Shown here piece by piece: positions 16,545-25,785 of a DNA stretch of 41,210 nucleotides. Source of the DNA: Maribacter sp. (GTDB taxonomy: Bacteria; Bacteroidota; Bacteroidia; Flavobacteriales; Flavobacteriaceae); NCBI GenBank assembly GCA_022865355.1, contig JALHST010000196.1, forward strand, positions 1-41,210. The letters run 5' to 3'. How positions within the stretch are numbered: the first letter of the stretch is position 1; each line of letters begins with the position of its first letter. Below the pieces are notes generated by a model that was not told the origin of the DNA, ran no database searches, and worked only from the letters and a program-made list of their open reading frames with translations. The position numbers and the translations under genes were made by a program.

Positions 16545-17369
16545 ATGAAACAGTACCACGATTTATTAAAACACGTTATTGAGAAGGGTTACCAAAAAGG
16601 GGATCGCACGGGCACCGGAACCTTAAGTGTATTTGGATATCAAATGCGCTTTGACCTCGCTGAAGGTTTTCCGATGATAACCACAAAAAAACTGCATCTC
16701 AAATCGATCGTGTATGAACTTTTATGGTTTTTAAAAGGGGATACGAATATTGGTTACTTAAAAGAAAATGGTGTTCGCATTTGGAACGAATGGGCCGATG
16801 AGAACGGAGATCTTGGACCTGTTTATGGACATCAATGGCGCAATTGGAACGATGATGGCATAGACCAAATAAAACAGGTCATCCATTCCCTAAAAACAAA
16901 TCCCAACAGCCGGCGAATGTTGGTGACTGCATGGAATCCCAGCGTGCTTCCCGATACCTCTAATACATTTGCGGAAAATGTCGCAGATGGAAAAGCCGCA
17001 TTACCCCCTTGCCACGCCTTCTTTCAATTCTACGTCGCAGATGGCAAATTATCATTGCAGCTTTATCAAAGAAGTGCGGACATCTTTTTGGGGGTTCCAT
17101 TTAATATTGCCTCCTACGCACTTTTTACCATGATGGTGGCCCAAGTATGTGACTATGAAGTAGGCGAGTTTATCCATACTTTTGGAGATGCACATATTTA
17201 CAACAATCATATGGAACAAGTCGAGCTACAATTAAGCCGGACACCGAAACCATTGCCTAAAATGTTGCTGAACCCAGAGGTGAAAGATATCTTTGATTTT
17301 ACTTTTGAAGATTTTACTTTGGTCGATTATCATCCGTATCCGCATATCAAAGGCGTTGTCGCCATTTAG
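16545..17369 (+). CDS. thyA: Thymidylate synthase
   Basis: The enzyme methylates dUMP to dTMP with methylene-tetrahydrofolate, giving dihydrofolate. The 274-residue protein is of the ThyA type: [11 protein letters not shown] (21-31), the catalytic Cys in [11 protein letters not shown] (C156), and [18 protein letters not shown] for dUMP binding. The dihydrofolate it makes is recycled by folA about 1 kb downstream on the same strand, with the CBM48 and 2TM genes in between. A very strong terminator follows. Confidence 0.97.
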   Translation: MKQYHDLLKHVIEKGYQKGDRTGTGTLSVFGYQMRFDLAEGFPMITTKKLHLKSIVYELLWFLKGDTNIGYLKENGVRIWNEWADENGDLGPVYGHQWRNWNDDGIDQIKQVIHSLKTNPNSRRMLVTAWNPSVLPDTSNTFAENVADGKAALPPCHAFFQFYVADGKLSLQLYQRSADIFLGVPFNIASYALFTMMVAQVCDYEVGEFIHTFGDAHIYNNHMEQVELQLSRTPKPLPKMLLNPEVKDIFDFTFEDFTLVDYHPYPHIKGVVAI

Positions 17370-17391
17370 TTCTAAAGACGATAACAAAAAA

Positions 17392-17421
17392 AAAGCCCGG
17401 AAGTCTAGACTTCCGGGCTTT
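17392..17421. terminator. Bidirectional terminator between thyA and CBM48 gene
   Basis: A perfect 30-bp inverted repeat (15-bp half, AAAGCCCGGAAGTCT) is flanked by A's to the left and T's to the right. It serves the convergent plus-strand thyA and minus-strand CBM48 gene. Confidence 0.9.
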
Positions 17422-17439
17422 AAAATTTTCGGTTACTAT

Positions 17440-17736
17440 TTAAAGCTCGATAACCGCATTTTCGGTACCGGCGAAATCATTCCACTGGTAACGATCGGCT
17501 TCAGCTTCGTTCACGTAATTTCCATCGATTATATACTTAAACTCATAAGCATTTTCCTTTGGAAGGTCGAAGGTTCCTTTGAACGTTCCGTTCTTTAATT
17601 TCTTCAAGGTGCTCCCTTTGGGGTTCCAATTATTGAAATCTCCTACAACGGCAACTTTTTTTGCCTCTTCGGCAGGTACAGTAAAAGTTACTTTACATAC
17701 CGGTTTACTTTTTAAATATTGTTTTGTGATAGCCAT
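17440..17736 (-). CDS. Small glycogen-binding (CBM48 / isoamylase N-terminal-like) protein
   Basis: The 98-residue protein is a stand-alone early-set beta-sandwich like the glycogen-binding domain of AMPK beta and the N-terminal domain of isoamylases. The signature VAVVGDFNNWNP (about 28-39) carries the carbohydrate-contacting tryptophan, followed by FKGTFDLP and YEFKYIIDGNYVNEAEAD. There is no catalytic domain or signal peptide, so it is a cytoplasmic binding module of unknown partner. Such single-domain proteins are frequent in Bacteroidota. It has its own promoter and a strong terminator. Confidence 0.88.
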   Translation of the reverse strand: MAITKQYLKSKPVCKVTFTVPAEEAKKVAVVGDFNNWNPKGSTLKKLKNGTFKGTFDLPKENAYEFKYIIDGNYVNEAEADRYQWNDFAGTENAVIEL

Positions 17737-17761
17737 GATATTATCATTTTAAAATTCGATG

Positions 17762-17769
17762 CAAAACTA
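17762..17769 (-). promoter_or_regulatory. Candidate promoter of the CBM48 gene
   Basis: TAGTTTTG (minus strand) matches TAnnTTTG and has an ATTG about 21 nt upstream as a possible -33 element. The box is 25 nt before the ATG. Confidence 0.5.
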
Positions 17770-18000
17770 CTGCATTAAACTGCTCATTTCCAATGATTAA
17801 TATCATTTTTATCATTTTCGTAATAATTTGGCAACATTTAACGCACAATAATGAAAAACGTAGGCCATTTTTATTGTAAGTAAATTCTATCGAAAGCTTT
17901 TTGCGTTTTGATGCGGTGTCAATATTCTTTAAAGTAGCGTAAAAAAAGACCGTACCGTATCGCTCTTACTATATTGCACACATCATATTTCCCGAAATAG

Positions 18001-18008
18001 TATCTTTG
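18001..18008 (+). promoter_or_regulatory. Candidate -7 promoter box for the 2TM-folA pair
   Basis: TATCTTTG is a perfect TAnnTTTG box 21 nt before the ATG of the 2TM gene. Confidence 0.5.
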
Positions 18009-18029
18009 TGACTAAAGCTCGTTATTCAC

Positions 18030-18416
18030 ATGTTCTCCAAAAATAAAATCAAATCGGAAATAGATCTAGAGCAACATGATATGTTGGAAACCGCCCAAAT
18101 GCGCATCAAGCAAAAAAAGCGTCTGTACGTACATTTCGTCATTTTTTTAATCGGCAGTGTTTTTTTGGTCTTTATAAATAAAATATTAAAATACGAGGAT
18201 AATTATGATTGGTTTATATGGGCCATTACCCTTTGGGCATTCTTTTTTATCATTCATTTGGGCCATGTTTTTGTAATCAATAGGTTTCTGGGCAAGACGT
18301 GGGAACGTTCTCAGCGAGAAAAACTCGTGCGCAAACAGAAAGAGCGCATCAAAGAAATACAGAAAGAAATCGAAACCGAGTTTCCGCTTTCACAGATAAA
18401 TAAAAAAAAAGACTAG
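18030..18416 (+). CDS. 2TM-domain protein
   Basis: The 128-residue protein has a charged N-terminus, two transmembrane helices (about residues 34-50 and 60-86) and a strongly basic coiled C-terminal tail (KLVRKQKERIKEIQKE). This matches the 2TM domain found in Bacteroidota, either alone or in front of LytTR-type histidine kinases. No kinase domain is present. Its stop overlaps the GTG start of folA by one base, so the two are translationally coupled. Function unknown. Confidence 0.8.
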   Translation: MFSKNKIKSEIDLEQHDMLETAQMRIKQKKRLYVHFVIFLIGSVFLVFINKILKYEDNYDWFIWAITLWAFFFIIHLGHVFVINRFLGKTWERSQREKLVRKQKERIKEIQKEIETEFPLSQINKKKD

Positions 18417-18928
18417 TGCCAACGATTACCATGATAGCGGCCGCATCCGAAAACAATGCCCTAGGAAAGGACAACCACTTATTGTGGCATCTTCCCGACG
18501 ATTTTAAACGTTTTAAAAAATTGACTTCAGGGCACCCCATTATTATGGGACGAAAAACCTTCGCCAGCCTGAAAGAACCCTTGCCCGATCGCCAGCATAT
18601 CATAATTACGAGAGATAAGGACTATTCGGTTTCACATGTAGATTGTATGGTTGTCCGCTCAATGGAGGAAGCATTAAAAGTGGTTTCCGACAAGAAGCTA
18701 TCATTTATTATCGGTGGCGGTGAGATATATCAATTGGGCGAACCATTCGCCAATAAAATTGAACTTACAAGAGTACATGCCAATTTTGACCACGCGGATA
18801 CCTATTTTCCTGAAATTGATGAACGGGTTTGGAAACTGATCGAATCGGAATACCATCCCATCGATGCTAAACACAAATATGATTTTACCTATTTGACCTA
18901 TGTTCGGGAAGGGAGTGGAAAATTGTAA
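18416..18928 (+). CDS. folA: Dihydrofolate reductase
   Basis: The enzyme reduces dihydrofolate to tetrahydrofolate with NADPH, closing the cycle with ThyA. I use the GTG at 18416 (170 residues), because the first beta strand TITMIAAAS needs residues before the internal ATG at 18428. Motifs are LGKDNHLLWHLPDDFKRFK with the catalytic acid (D29), GRKTF (45-49) for NADPH, and the late FIIGGGEIYQ glycine loop. It overlaps the 2TM gene stop by one base. Confidence 0.96.
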   Translation: MPTITMIAAASENNALGKDNHLLWHLPDDFKRFKKLTSGHPIIMGRKTFASLKEPLPDRQHIIITRDKDYSVSHVDCMVVRSMEEALKVVSDKKLSFIIGGGEIYQLGEPFANKIELTRVHANFDHADTYFPEIDERVWKLIESEYHPIDAKHKYDFTYLTYVREGSGKL

Positions 18929-19025
18929 ATTCAATGGCAAACCATTTTGGAGGATTTGAGGTTTGGTCTCCTGGCATGTGAAATTATAGTTTCCTTTTTT
19001 AATAAACAGACCTTTCCAATCCTTA

Positions 19026-19814
19026 CTAAAAGGCTAGTTGAGAGACTTCAATCTTTGCATCCACATCGTCAAGAAGACTTTTAAGGGTTCGTATATCGGC
19101 ATTGCCAAAAAATTGATGCCGCCCTGTTTGATCAGATGAATTGAACAGCATGTTTCTTTCGAGTACGAATCGGGTCTGTCGCGCTACCGCCTCTCCGGAA
19201 TCAATGATCTTTACATTCACCGGTAATAACTTTTTCAAAGTTGGGATAAGATAGGGGTAATGGGTGCACCCTAAAACCAAATAGTCGATTCCGGAGTTGA
19301 TCATGGGTTCCAAAAATTTTTTTAGCAATGCTTCGGTCTCTTCCGATTGTGCTTTGCCTTCTTCTATCAATGGCACCAAGCCTGTTCCCACCTGTTCGAT
19401 GATTCTTATACCTTGCGCATGATTCTCCGATGTGCTGTGAAAAAAATGGCTCGTTAAGGTTCCTTTCGTAGCCAATACCCCGACCGTTTTTGATTTTGAT
19501 TGTAAGGCCGCTGGTTTTATGGCAGGTTCGATACCGATAAATGGAACGGAATAGGTTGCACGCAGCTGGGCTATGGCATTGGTGGTGGCCGTATTGCAGG
19601 CAACGACGATTATTTTGCAACCATTTTCCAAAAGGAATTCAGTATTCTTTATGCTTAATTTTAAAATTTCGGCCTTTGTCTTTTCGCCATAAGGTGCATT
19701 TTTGCTATCCGCCAAATAGAGGGTATTCTCATTCGGCAACAGTTTGTAGATTTCTTTCCAGATGGAGGTTCCCCCAACACCCGAATCAAAAATGCCAATG
19801 GGCCCTTCGTTCAT
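19026..19814 (-). CDS. murI: Glutamate racemase
   Basis: MurI makes D-glutamate for peptidoglycan. The 262-residue protein has the IGIFDSGVGGTS start (6-17) and the two catalytic cysteines in VVACNTATTNA (C73) and VLGCTHYPYL (C183), which act as the two acid/base residues. It starts 12 bp after the stop of the PafA-like phosphatase on the same strand and is probably co-transcribed with it. Confidence 0.96.
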   Translation of the reverse strand: MNEGPIGIFDSGVGGTSIWKEIYKLLPNENTLYLADSKNAPYGEKTKAEILKLSIKNTEFLLENGCKIIVVACNTATTNAIAQLRATYSVPFIGIEPAIKPAALQSKSKTVGVLATKGTLTSHFFHSTSENHAQGIRIIEQVGTGLVPLIEEGKAQSEETEALLKKFLEPMINSGIDYLVLGCTHYPYLIPTLKKLLPVNVKIIDSGEAVARQTRFVLERNMLFNSSDQTGRHQFFGNADIRTLKSLLDDVDAKIEVSQLAF

Positions 19815-19826
19815 CTTATTTTGTAG

Positions 19827-21497
19827 TTATTCGAGTACCTCAACGATCGGATTGCCCGTTGTTCCGTTCGGAAAGGCGATGCCCAATAGGGTGGCCATCG
19901 TTGGGGCAATATCGGGAATTTCGGTACGCCTCTCAGTATGGCCGTTTCTAATTCCTTTTCCATAGAACAGTAATGGTACATGTGTATCATAGATCTGAGG
20001 GGAGCCATGGGTGGATCCCGTCAGCGTATAATTGGTAAAACCAGGTTTTAGGACGTATAAAACATCCCCGGAACGCTCTTGATTATATCCTTCTTGAAGA
20101 ATGTGTGCGATGCCTTCCGAAAAGTCATTCTGCCACATCTGGTGGGCCGAATATGCCCTATCGATGCCGTCATAGTTGAGTAATTCTTGTGCAATCGTCT
20201 CTTCTACTTCACTTAAGTTAAGGTCTAGGTTCTTTATGAGCATATGATCCAAAAACAGTTGATAATTCGAATTACTTTTTATAAGCTCTTCGGTTCCATA
20301 AGTAAATTTTAGGAACTCGTTTAATTTTATATTCATCGCGTTGGCATCAAAATATCCGGCAGGGATTTTTAAATCCTTTAAATAGGCCGATACCTCACTG
20401 GCACCGTGATCTGCGGTTAAAAACACCGTATATTCTCCGTTCCCTACTTTTTTATCAAGTGCTTTCAATAAACGTTCCAAATCTTCGTCCAATCGCAAAT
20501 AGGTATCCTGTACTTCTTTCGAATTTACACCGTATTTATGGCCTACATAATCTGTACTCGAAAAACTGATGGCCAAAAAGTCGGTTATCATATCTCCCCC
20601 CAAGTCCTCCGCCTCTAAAGCGGCGATGGCGAAATCAGCGGTCATACTGTTTCCGAAGGGGGTAGATTTTAGGATTTCAAAATCATGTTCCTTATCCAAA
20701 AGACTTGGGGTACTATGAGGGAAGGTCGGCATGGTTTCATCCTGGAATAAACCTTCATAGGCATTGTTGTCAGGTCCACTTTCCAAATAGGTCGTAATGT
20801 CTCCGAGGGTTGTCCAAGCTTTTTTATATTGCTTTATTTTATTCGATGCGTTAAAATCATTTACCCATTTTGGCAGATCCGCCATATAGTATGAACTGGT
20901 TATCCAGTGCCCTTCATTTGCACCGTAAAACCAATATGCTGCATTGGCGGTATGGCCTCCGGGCAATACGGCACCTCGGTCCTTAATCGCTATGGCAATA
21001 GTCTTTCCGCGCAATTGAGTGGCCATTCGCAACTCATCGGCCAAAGTGGTGACATTCATACGGTGAGGGGACATTTGGCCCGCATTGGCCATAGTACCGA
21101 CCGAAGTATAACTATCATCGCCAGCACAATATACCGAGGCACCTGATTCTTTGTCGTACCAGTCGTTGGCAATAATGCCATGTGTGGCCGGTGTAGTGCC
21201 CGTATAGACCGAGGCATGTCCCGGACCTGTGGTCGTGGGGGCATAATTAAAATGGTTATTCTTACAATTATAACCTCCATTGATCATTCGTTTAAAGCCT
21301 CCGTCACTATAATGGTCCCAAAATCTGGTGAGATAATCATACCGCATTTGATCAACTACGATGCCAACAACAAGTTTGGGGCTCGATTTAATATTCCTGT
21401 CAATTTGCGATTTCGCATTTTTTTGACCGAAAGAGGTGAGGGCGCCAGCGAACAATAAGACAATAAAAAAGGGAAGAGTTGAAATTTTTCGAGACAT
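19827..21497 (-). CDS. PafA-like alkaline phosphatase-superfamily monoesterase
   Basis: This periplasmic phosphate monoesterase belongs to the alkaline phosphatase superfamily. The ATG at 21495-21497 gives 556 residues and a signal peptide (MSRKISTLPFFIVLLFAG). A longer frame to 21521 would need a TTG start and runs through the promoter box. Key residues line up with the Elizabethkingia PafA scheme: metal aspartate D49 (GIVVDQMR), nucleophile T90 in APTTTGPGHASVYTG, N111 in IIANDWYDK, and K172/R174 in IKDRGAVLPGGH. The Lys/Arg pair marks monoesterase rather than diesterase preference. It likely supplies phosphate from organic esters; PafA enzymes are not repressed by phosphate in several Bacteroidota. 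Confidence 0.88.
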   Translation of the reverse strand: MSRKISTLPFFIVLLFAGALTSFGQKNAKSQIDRNIKSSPKLVVGIVVDQMRYDYLTRFWDHYSDGGFKRMINGGYNCKNNHFNYAPTTTGPGHASVYTGTTPATHGIIANDWYDKESGASVYCAGDDSYTSVGTMANAGQMSPHRMNVTTLADELRMATQLRGKTIAIAIKDRGAVLPGGHTANAAYWFYGANEGHWITSSYYMADLPKWVNDFNASNKIKQYKKAWTTLGDITTYLESGPDNNAYEGLFQDETMPTFPHSTPSLLDKEHDFEILKSTPFGNSMTADFAIAALEAEDLGGDMITDFLAISFSSTDYVGHKYGVNSKEVQDTYLRLDEDLERLLKALDKKVGNGEYTVFLTADHGASEVSAYLKDLKIPAGYFDANAMNIKLNEFLKFTYGTEELIKSNSNYQLFLDHMLIKNLDLNLSEVEETIAQELLNYDGIDRAYSAHQMWQNDFSEGIAHILQEGYNQERSGDVLYVLKPGFTNYTLTGSTHGSPQIYDTHVPLLFYGKGIRNGHTERRTEIPDIAPTMATLLGIAFPNGTTGNPIVEVLE

Positions 21498-21518
21498 AGT
21501 TATTTTACTTGGTGGCAA

Positions 21519-21526
21519 CAAAAATA
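21519..21526 (-). promoter_or_regulatory. Candidate promoter of the PafA-like gene and murI
   Basis: TATTTTTG (minus strand) matches TAnnTTTG and lies 21 nt before the chosen ATG. A TTTG sits 23 nt upstream as a possible -33 element. Confidence 0.5.
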
Positions 21527-21600
21527 TAGAAATAAAACCCTTTCTACCTCAAAGGGAGCTTAAAAGACATTCATTATTGCTATTTTTACGCCGATGAAAT

Positions 21601-21608
21601 TATCTTTA
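21601..21608 (+). promoter_or_regulatory. Candidate -7 box 5 nt before the MlaE-like start codon
   Basis: TATCTTTA is one base off TAnnTTTG and ends 5 nt before the ATG at 21614. The spacing equals that at the App1-like and SprT-like genes. Confidence 0.3.
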
Positions 21609-21613
21609 TTTAC

Positions 21614-22351
21614 ATGAACTACATATCATCTATTGGTAGCTATGCTATAATGATACGTGAGGTCTTTAAAAAACCTACCAAATGGAGGATAATGAAGGCC
21701 TTGATACTTAAGGAAATAGATGAGCTCATTTTTGGTTCAGTGGGAATATTGATCTTTATTTCCTTTTTTATAGGTGGAGTCGTTGCCATTCAGACTGCCT
21801 TGAACATTACAAACGATCTTATACCAAAAAATTTGGTGGGTTTTGCAACTCGCCAATCGATCATCCTAGAATTCGCGCCAACTTTCTGTTCAATAATCAT
21901 GGCCGGTAAAGTTGGGTCCTATATTACTTCGAGTATTGGTACGATGCGGGTAACCGAACAAATCGATGCATTGGAAGTCATGGGTGTAAATGCCCTGAAC
22001 TACTTGGTATTCCCAAAAATTATTGCCTTATTGCTGTATCCATTTCTAATTGCGATTGCCATGAACGTCGGAATTTTTGGAGGTTGGGTCGCCGGAGTTT
22101 TTGGCGGATTCAGCACTAGTGCCGATTTTGTGGAAGGCCTACAATTAGATTTTATTCCTTTTCACGTAGAATATGCCTTCATTAAGACCTTGGTTTTTGC
22201 CTTTATCCTGGCCACGATACCCTCCTTTCACGGTTTTTACATGAAAGGCGGTGCCCTGGAGGTAGGAAAAGCAGCCACAACTTCCTTTGTTTGGACGAGT
22301 GTGGTGATTATTATTTTAAATTATATACTCACACAATTGTTATTGGGCTAA
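21614..22351 (+). CDS. MlaE-type ABC transporter permease
   Basis: The 245-residue permease of the MlaE/YrbE family forms the membrane part of lipid-transporting MCE systems between inner and outer membrane. It has the family block with FIGGVVAIQTAL, LEFAPTFCSIIMAGKVGSYI and TEQIDALEVMGVNALNYLVFP (about 118-138). There are five or six hydrophobic segments. The stop overlaps the start of the ATPase gene by one base (TAATG). No MCE (MlaD) gene follows here, which is the usual third partner. Confidence 0.92.
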   Translation: MNYISSIGSYAIMIREVFKKPTKWRIMKALILKEIDELIFGSVGILIFISFFIGGVVAIQTALNITNDLIPKNLVGFATRQSIILEFAPTFCSIIMAGKVGSYITSSIGTMRVTEQIDALEVMGVNALNYLVFPKIIALLLYPFLIAIAMNVGIFGGWVAGVFGGFSTSADFVEGLQLDFIPFHVEYAFIKTLVFAFILATIPSFHGFYMKGGALEVGKAATTSFVWTSVVIIILNYILTQLLLG

Positions 22352-23118
22352 TGATCAAGGTGAACAACATACAAAAATCCTTTGACGGTACCTTGGTGCT
22401 CAATGGCATTACGACCAGTTTTGAAAAAGGCAAGACCAATCTCATTATTGGCCAAAGTGGTTCGGGGAAAACTGTTTTCGTAAAATGTCTCTTAGGGCTT
22501 ATAACCCCAGATGAAGGTACCATCAGTTACAATGGCAAAATATATTCTGAACTGACGCCCGATGAACAACGCGACTTGCGACAAGAAATGGGTATGGTTT
22601 TTCAAGGGAGTGCCCTGTTTGATTCTATGACCGTGGAAGGAAATATTATGTTTCCACTAGAAATGTTTACCAAGCAATCAAAATCGGAGATGCAAGATCG
22701 TGTTGATTTTGTCTTAAAAAGAGTAAACCTCCTCGACGCCAATCACAAATTCCCCTCTGAAATTTCTGGAGGCATGCAAAAAAGGGTTGCCATTGGCAGG
22801 GCCATTGTGATGAACCCAAAATACCTGTTTTGTGATGAACCCAACTCGGGCTTAGATCCTAAAACGGCCATTTTAATCGATAATCTTATTCATGAAATTA
22901 CCGAGGAATATGATATTACCACGGTCATCAATACCCATGATATGAACTCGGTCATGGAAATCGGGGAAAAAATTATTTTCTTAAAAGATGGCGTTAAGGA
23001 ATGGGAAGGCACGAATAAGGAAATCTTCAAAACCGACAATGAAGCCATTACGAATTTTGTATACTCTTCCGAACTTTTTAAAAAAGTGCGACAGATGTAT
23101 ATTGAGGAACGTAATTAG
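22351..23118 (+). CDS. MlaF-type ABC transporter ATPase
   Basis: This ATPase energises the MlaE-like permease. I start at the ATG at 22351 (255 residues, MIKVNNIQKSF), which overlaps the permease stop; a longer frame from 22291 lies inside the permease gene. Motifs are Walker A GQSGSGKT (about 34-41), the Q-loop GMVFQGSALFDSMTV, signature ISGGMQKRVAIGRA and Walker B YLFCDEPNSGLDP, with the H-loop NTHDMNS. The SGGMQKR form of the signature is typical of the Mla/Ttg2 class. It converges with the DUF389 gene and overlaps it by 4 bp. Confidence 0.94.
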   Translation: MIKVNNIQKSFDGTLVLNGITTSFEKGKTNLIIGQSGSGKTVFVKCLLGLITPDEGTISYNGKIYSELTPDEQRDLRQEMGMVFQGSALFDSMTVEGNIMFPLEMFTKQSKSEMQDRVDFVLKRVNLLDANHKFPSEISGGMQKRVAIGRAIVMNPKYLFCDEPNSGLDPKTAILIDNLIHEITEEYDITTVINTHDMNSVMEIGEKIIFLKDGVKEWEGTNKEIFKTDNEAITNFVYSSELFKKVRQMYIEERN

Positions 23119-24581
23119 TTGACCTCTTCATGAAGCTGGATCGTACTATCCTTCAAACGCAAACGCAGCCATTCGGTCAACTTCTTTGAATCGGTTACGA
23201 TCTGTGTTTTTGATGTGCCTGGTTTCCACTTTATATTAAATATGGGGATGGTATCAAATTTTTCGAAGTCAGTTTCGAGGGTGTAGGAGAAAGCCATTGA
23301 CAAAAGGTTATTGTAATTGACCTTTGCTTCTTCACTAATTTCCTTAAATGGAATTTGTTTGGTTTCAGATTTCATCATGCGCGCTACTTCCGATTCCAAC
23401 AACTGAATTTTACTATCCTTGTCCAACAGCTCGTTTTTTTTGGATTGATACAAGGCATCTACGTATTTCAATTGATCCACCTTTTCATTTTGCAATCCTT
23501 GAATTATTCTCAGGTCACAGTTTTTTAGTTTAGAATATTCATCCTTTTGGGATTTCCATGTATCTATTACACTTTGCGGTATGGCCTCATTGCCCATAAA
23601 GAACAGTTCGATCGACGGATGATCCCCCTTGTTATATTCTATGTCGGTTAAGTCTTCCAGAAATTGACCTTCCATTGCGAACTTACTATGCAGCACGCTG
23701 GTATCAATAAATTTTTGGGCTTGATCCTTAAAACGTGACTCCTGAAACACACGGTAAAAAGTAATACCGGCCGGTACCATAATTAATATGGCGAGCACAG
23801 AGGCCAGTCTCGAGATCAAATGTCGTCGTTTTGAGTTAACGTATTTAACCACGGGGAAGCGCAGTAACTTGATTATCAAGAAGGTGGCCAGCGCAATAAA
23901 AATAGAATTGATGGCAAACAAGAACATGGCGCCCCAGGCAAATTGAAAATTACCGATCGCCATTCCAAAACCGACTGTACATAAAGGGGGAATAAGTGCA
24001 GTCGCGATGGCAACGCCAAAAATGACGGAGGCGATGGTTCCTTTTTTTGTACTGGCAATGGCCAACGCCAATCCTCCAAAAAAAGCAATCAAAACATCCC
24101 GTATGTCCGGTGCGGTTCGGGCCAATAATTCTGAGGATTCATTACGAAGTGGAAACGTGTAGAAAAAAAGAAAAGCGGTCAATACACTAATGATGACCAT
24201 CACCATGAAGTTTTTCAACGATCTTCTTAGTGTATCGATATCATTGATTGCTACCGACAACCCGATTCCTAAGATCGGTCCCATTAAGGGCGATATCAAC
24301 ATGGCGCCGATGATCACTGCCGGAGAATTTGTATTCAAACCGACCGAGGCAATAAAAATTGAACAGATAAGTATCCAAGTCGTATGCCCCTTAAACGGTA
24401 TATCGGCAATTATGGCCTCTTTCGCAGCCTCGATATCTGTATTGGCTCGAATGTCCAGTAGGTCACTGATTAAGATTTTGGCGCTTTTAAAAAGGCTCCG
24501 AAGTTCTTTCTTTGATTCGCCTGGGTCGTCCGTCGGTTTTTCGGTCGGTGTCAAATTATCCTGATCAAGATGCTCGCTCAT
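23115..24581 (-). CDS. DUF389 multi-spanning membrane protein
   Basis: The 488-residue protein has an N-terminal acidic tail, a DUF389 core of about six transmembrane helices (about residues 65-275, with NSPAVIIGAMLISPLMGPILG and ALIPPLCTVGFGMAIG), and a soluble C-terminal half of about 200 residues with coiled segments. Function is unknown; the family is widespread in inner membranes. It starts 2 bp after the stop of the mannose-1-phosphate guanylyltransferase gene, so the two form one transcript. Confidence 0.88.
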   Translation of the reverse strand: MSEHLDQDNLTPTEKPTDDPGESKKELRSLFKSAKILISDLLDIRANTDIEAAKEAIIADIPFKGHTTWILICSIFIASVGLNTNSPAVIIGAMLISPLMGPILGIGLSVAINDIDTLRRSLKNFMVMVIISVLTAFLFFYTFPLRNESSELLARTAPDIRDVLIAFFGGLALAIASTKKGTIASVIFGVAIATALIPPLCTVGFGMAIGNFQFAWGAMFLFAINSIFIALATFLIIKLLRFPVVKYVNSKRRHLISRLASVLAILIMVPAGITFYRVFQESRFKDQAQKFIDTSVLHSKFAMEGQFLEDLTDIEYNKGDHPSIELFFMGNEAIPQSVIDTWKSQKDEYSKLKNCDLRIIQGLQNEKVDQLKYVDALYQSKKNELLDKDSKIQLLESEVARMMKSETKQIPFKEISEEAKVNYNNLLSMAFSYTLETDFEKFDTIPIFNIKWKPGTSKTQIVTDSKKLTEWLRLRLKDSTIQLHEEVN

Positions 24582-24583
24582 GG

Positions 24584-25663
24584 TTATGCGTATTTATCAC
24601 CATACCTATCTTTAACTTTCGCCAAAACTTTTTTAATATCCTGTTCTTTTGATTTCGGATATATTAGTAACACATCTTCCTTGTCAACAACAATATAATC
24701 CTTTAAGCCGTCAATAACTACGATTTTGCCTTTACCGGTTCGTATCATATTGCCTTCGGCCTCTTCGCAGATCACTTGGCTATTTACGATGGCATTGTTG
24801 TGTTCATCTTTTTCTAATTTATCGAACAAGGAACCCCATGTTCCAAGATCGTTCCAGTCGAAGGTTGCCGGCAAAACAAAGATAGATTTTGAGGGCTCCA
24901 AAATGGCATAATCTATAGAGATATTCTCGGCTTTCGGATAGTTTTCCCGAATAAACCGATATTCGTCCGGTGTATTATAGATTGCAAATCCCTTTTGAAA
25001 TAAATGGTATTGGCTTGGCTGAAACTCCATAAATGCCTTGATGATAGTCTTTGCGCTCCAAATAAAAATACCGGCGTTCCAAAGAAAATTGCCTTGCTCC
25101 AAAAATCCCTGGGCTGTTTGGTAATCTGGTTTTTCCCGAAATTGTCGTACTTTTTTAAGCGCTGCCGTAGTATCTCTTTCAAATTCAATATAACCAAAAC
25201 CCGTGTTCGGAAATGTCGGCCGTATTCCTAGGGTACAGAGTACATCCTCATTCTCGCATTTCTCAAAACAGACGATAACATCCCGGGCGAAGGCCTTCTC
25301 ATCCTCGATCCAATGGTCACTAGGGGCCACGATCATGAGCCCGTTCGGATTCATCTTCTGAATTTTTAAGGCCGCATATAAGATACAGGGCGCCGTATTG
25401 CGCATGGCCGGTTCAAGCACCACTTGTTCCTGTTTAACAAGTGGAAGTTGTTCAAGTACCAGGGCATTGTAACGTTCATTGGTTAAGATCAATATATTCT
25501 CTGTGGGAACGAATGAATTCAGTCTTTTGAATGTCTTCTGAAGTAGGGTTTCCCCTGATCCCAGCATGTCATGAAACTGTTTGGGGTTTTCAGAGGTGCT
25601 GATAGGCCAAAATCGCGAACCCACCCCACCTGCCATCAATACGGCATAATAATTTTTGTTCAT
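24584..25663 (-). CDS. Mannose-1-phosphate guanylyltransferase
   Basis: The enzyme makes GDP-mannose from GTP and mannose-1-phosphate for surface polysaccharide or glycans. The 359-residue single-domain protein starts with the nucleotidyltransferase loop LMAGGVGSRFWPIS (about 9-22), and has VAPSDHWI (about 113-120), FREKP (about 175) and the LWNAGIFIW segment. The C-terminal isomerase domain of bifunctional AlgA/ManC is absent. Co-transcription with DUF389 downstream looks likely; a SprT-like gene lies upstream. Confidence 0.92.
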   Translation of the reverse strand: MNKNYYAVLMAGGVGSRFWPISTSENPKQFHDMLGSGETLLQKTFKRLNSFVPTENILILTNERYNALVLEQLPLVKQEQVVLEPAMRNTAPCILYAALKIQKMNPNGLMIVAPSDHWIEDEKAFARDVIVCFEKCENEDVLCTLGIRPTFPNTGFGYIEFERDTTAALKKVRQFREKPDYQTAQGFLEQGNFLWNAGIFIWSAKTIIKAFMEFQPSQYHLFQKGFAIYNTPDEYRFIRENYPKAENISIDYAILEPSKSIFVLPATFDWNDLGTWGSLFDKLEKDEHNNAIVNSQVICEEAEGNMIRTGKGKIVVIDGLKDYIVVDKEDVLLIYPKSKEQDIKKVLAKVKDRYGDKYA

Positions 25664-25785
25664 AATTTAGATATAACGCTTTCTATTCCCAATCTTCGGT
25701 CGGGCGACAAAATAAGTCCTTTTTGTTATCACCATGCAGAGGTAAGGATATTTCCAGACCCATCCCTTAAATCAGAACAGCTGTA

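Noticed and set aside
21498-21521. N-terminal extension of the PafA-like protein
   Set aside because: It needs a TTG start and covers the promoter box; the signal peptide begins at 21497.
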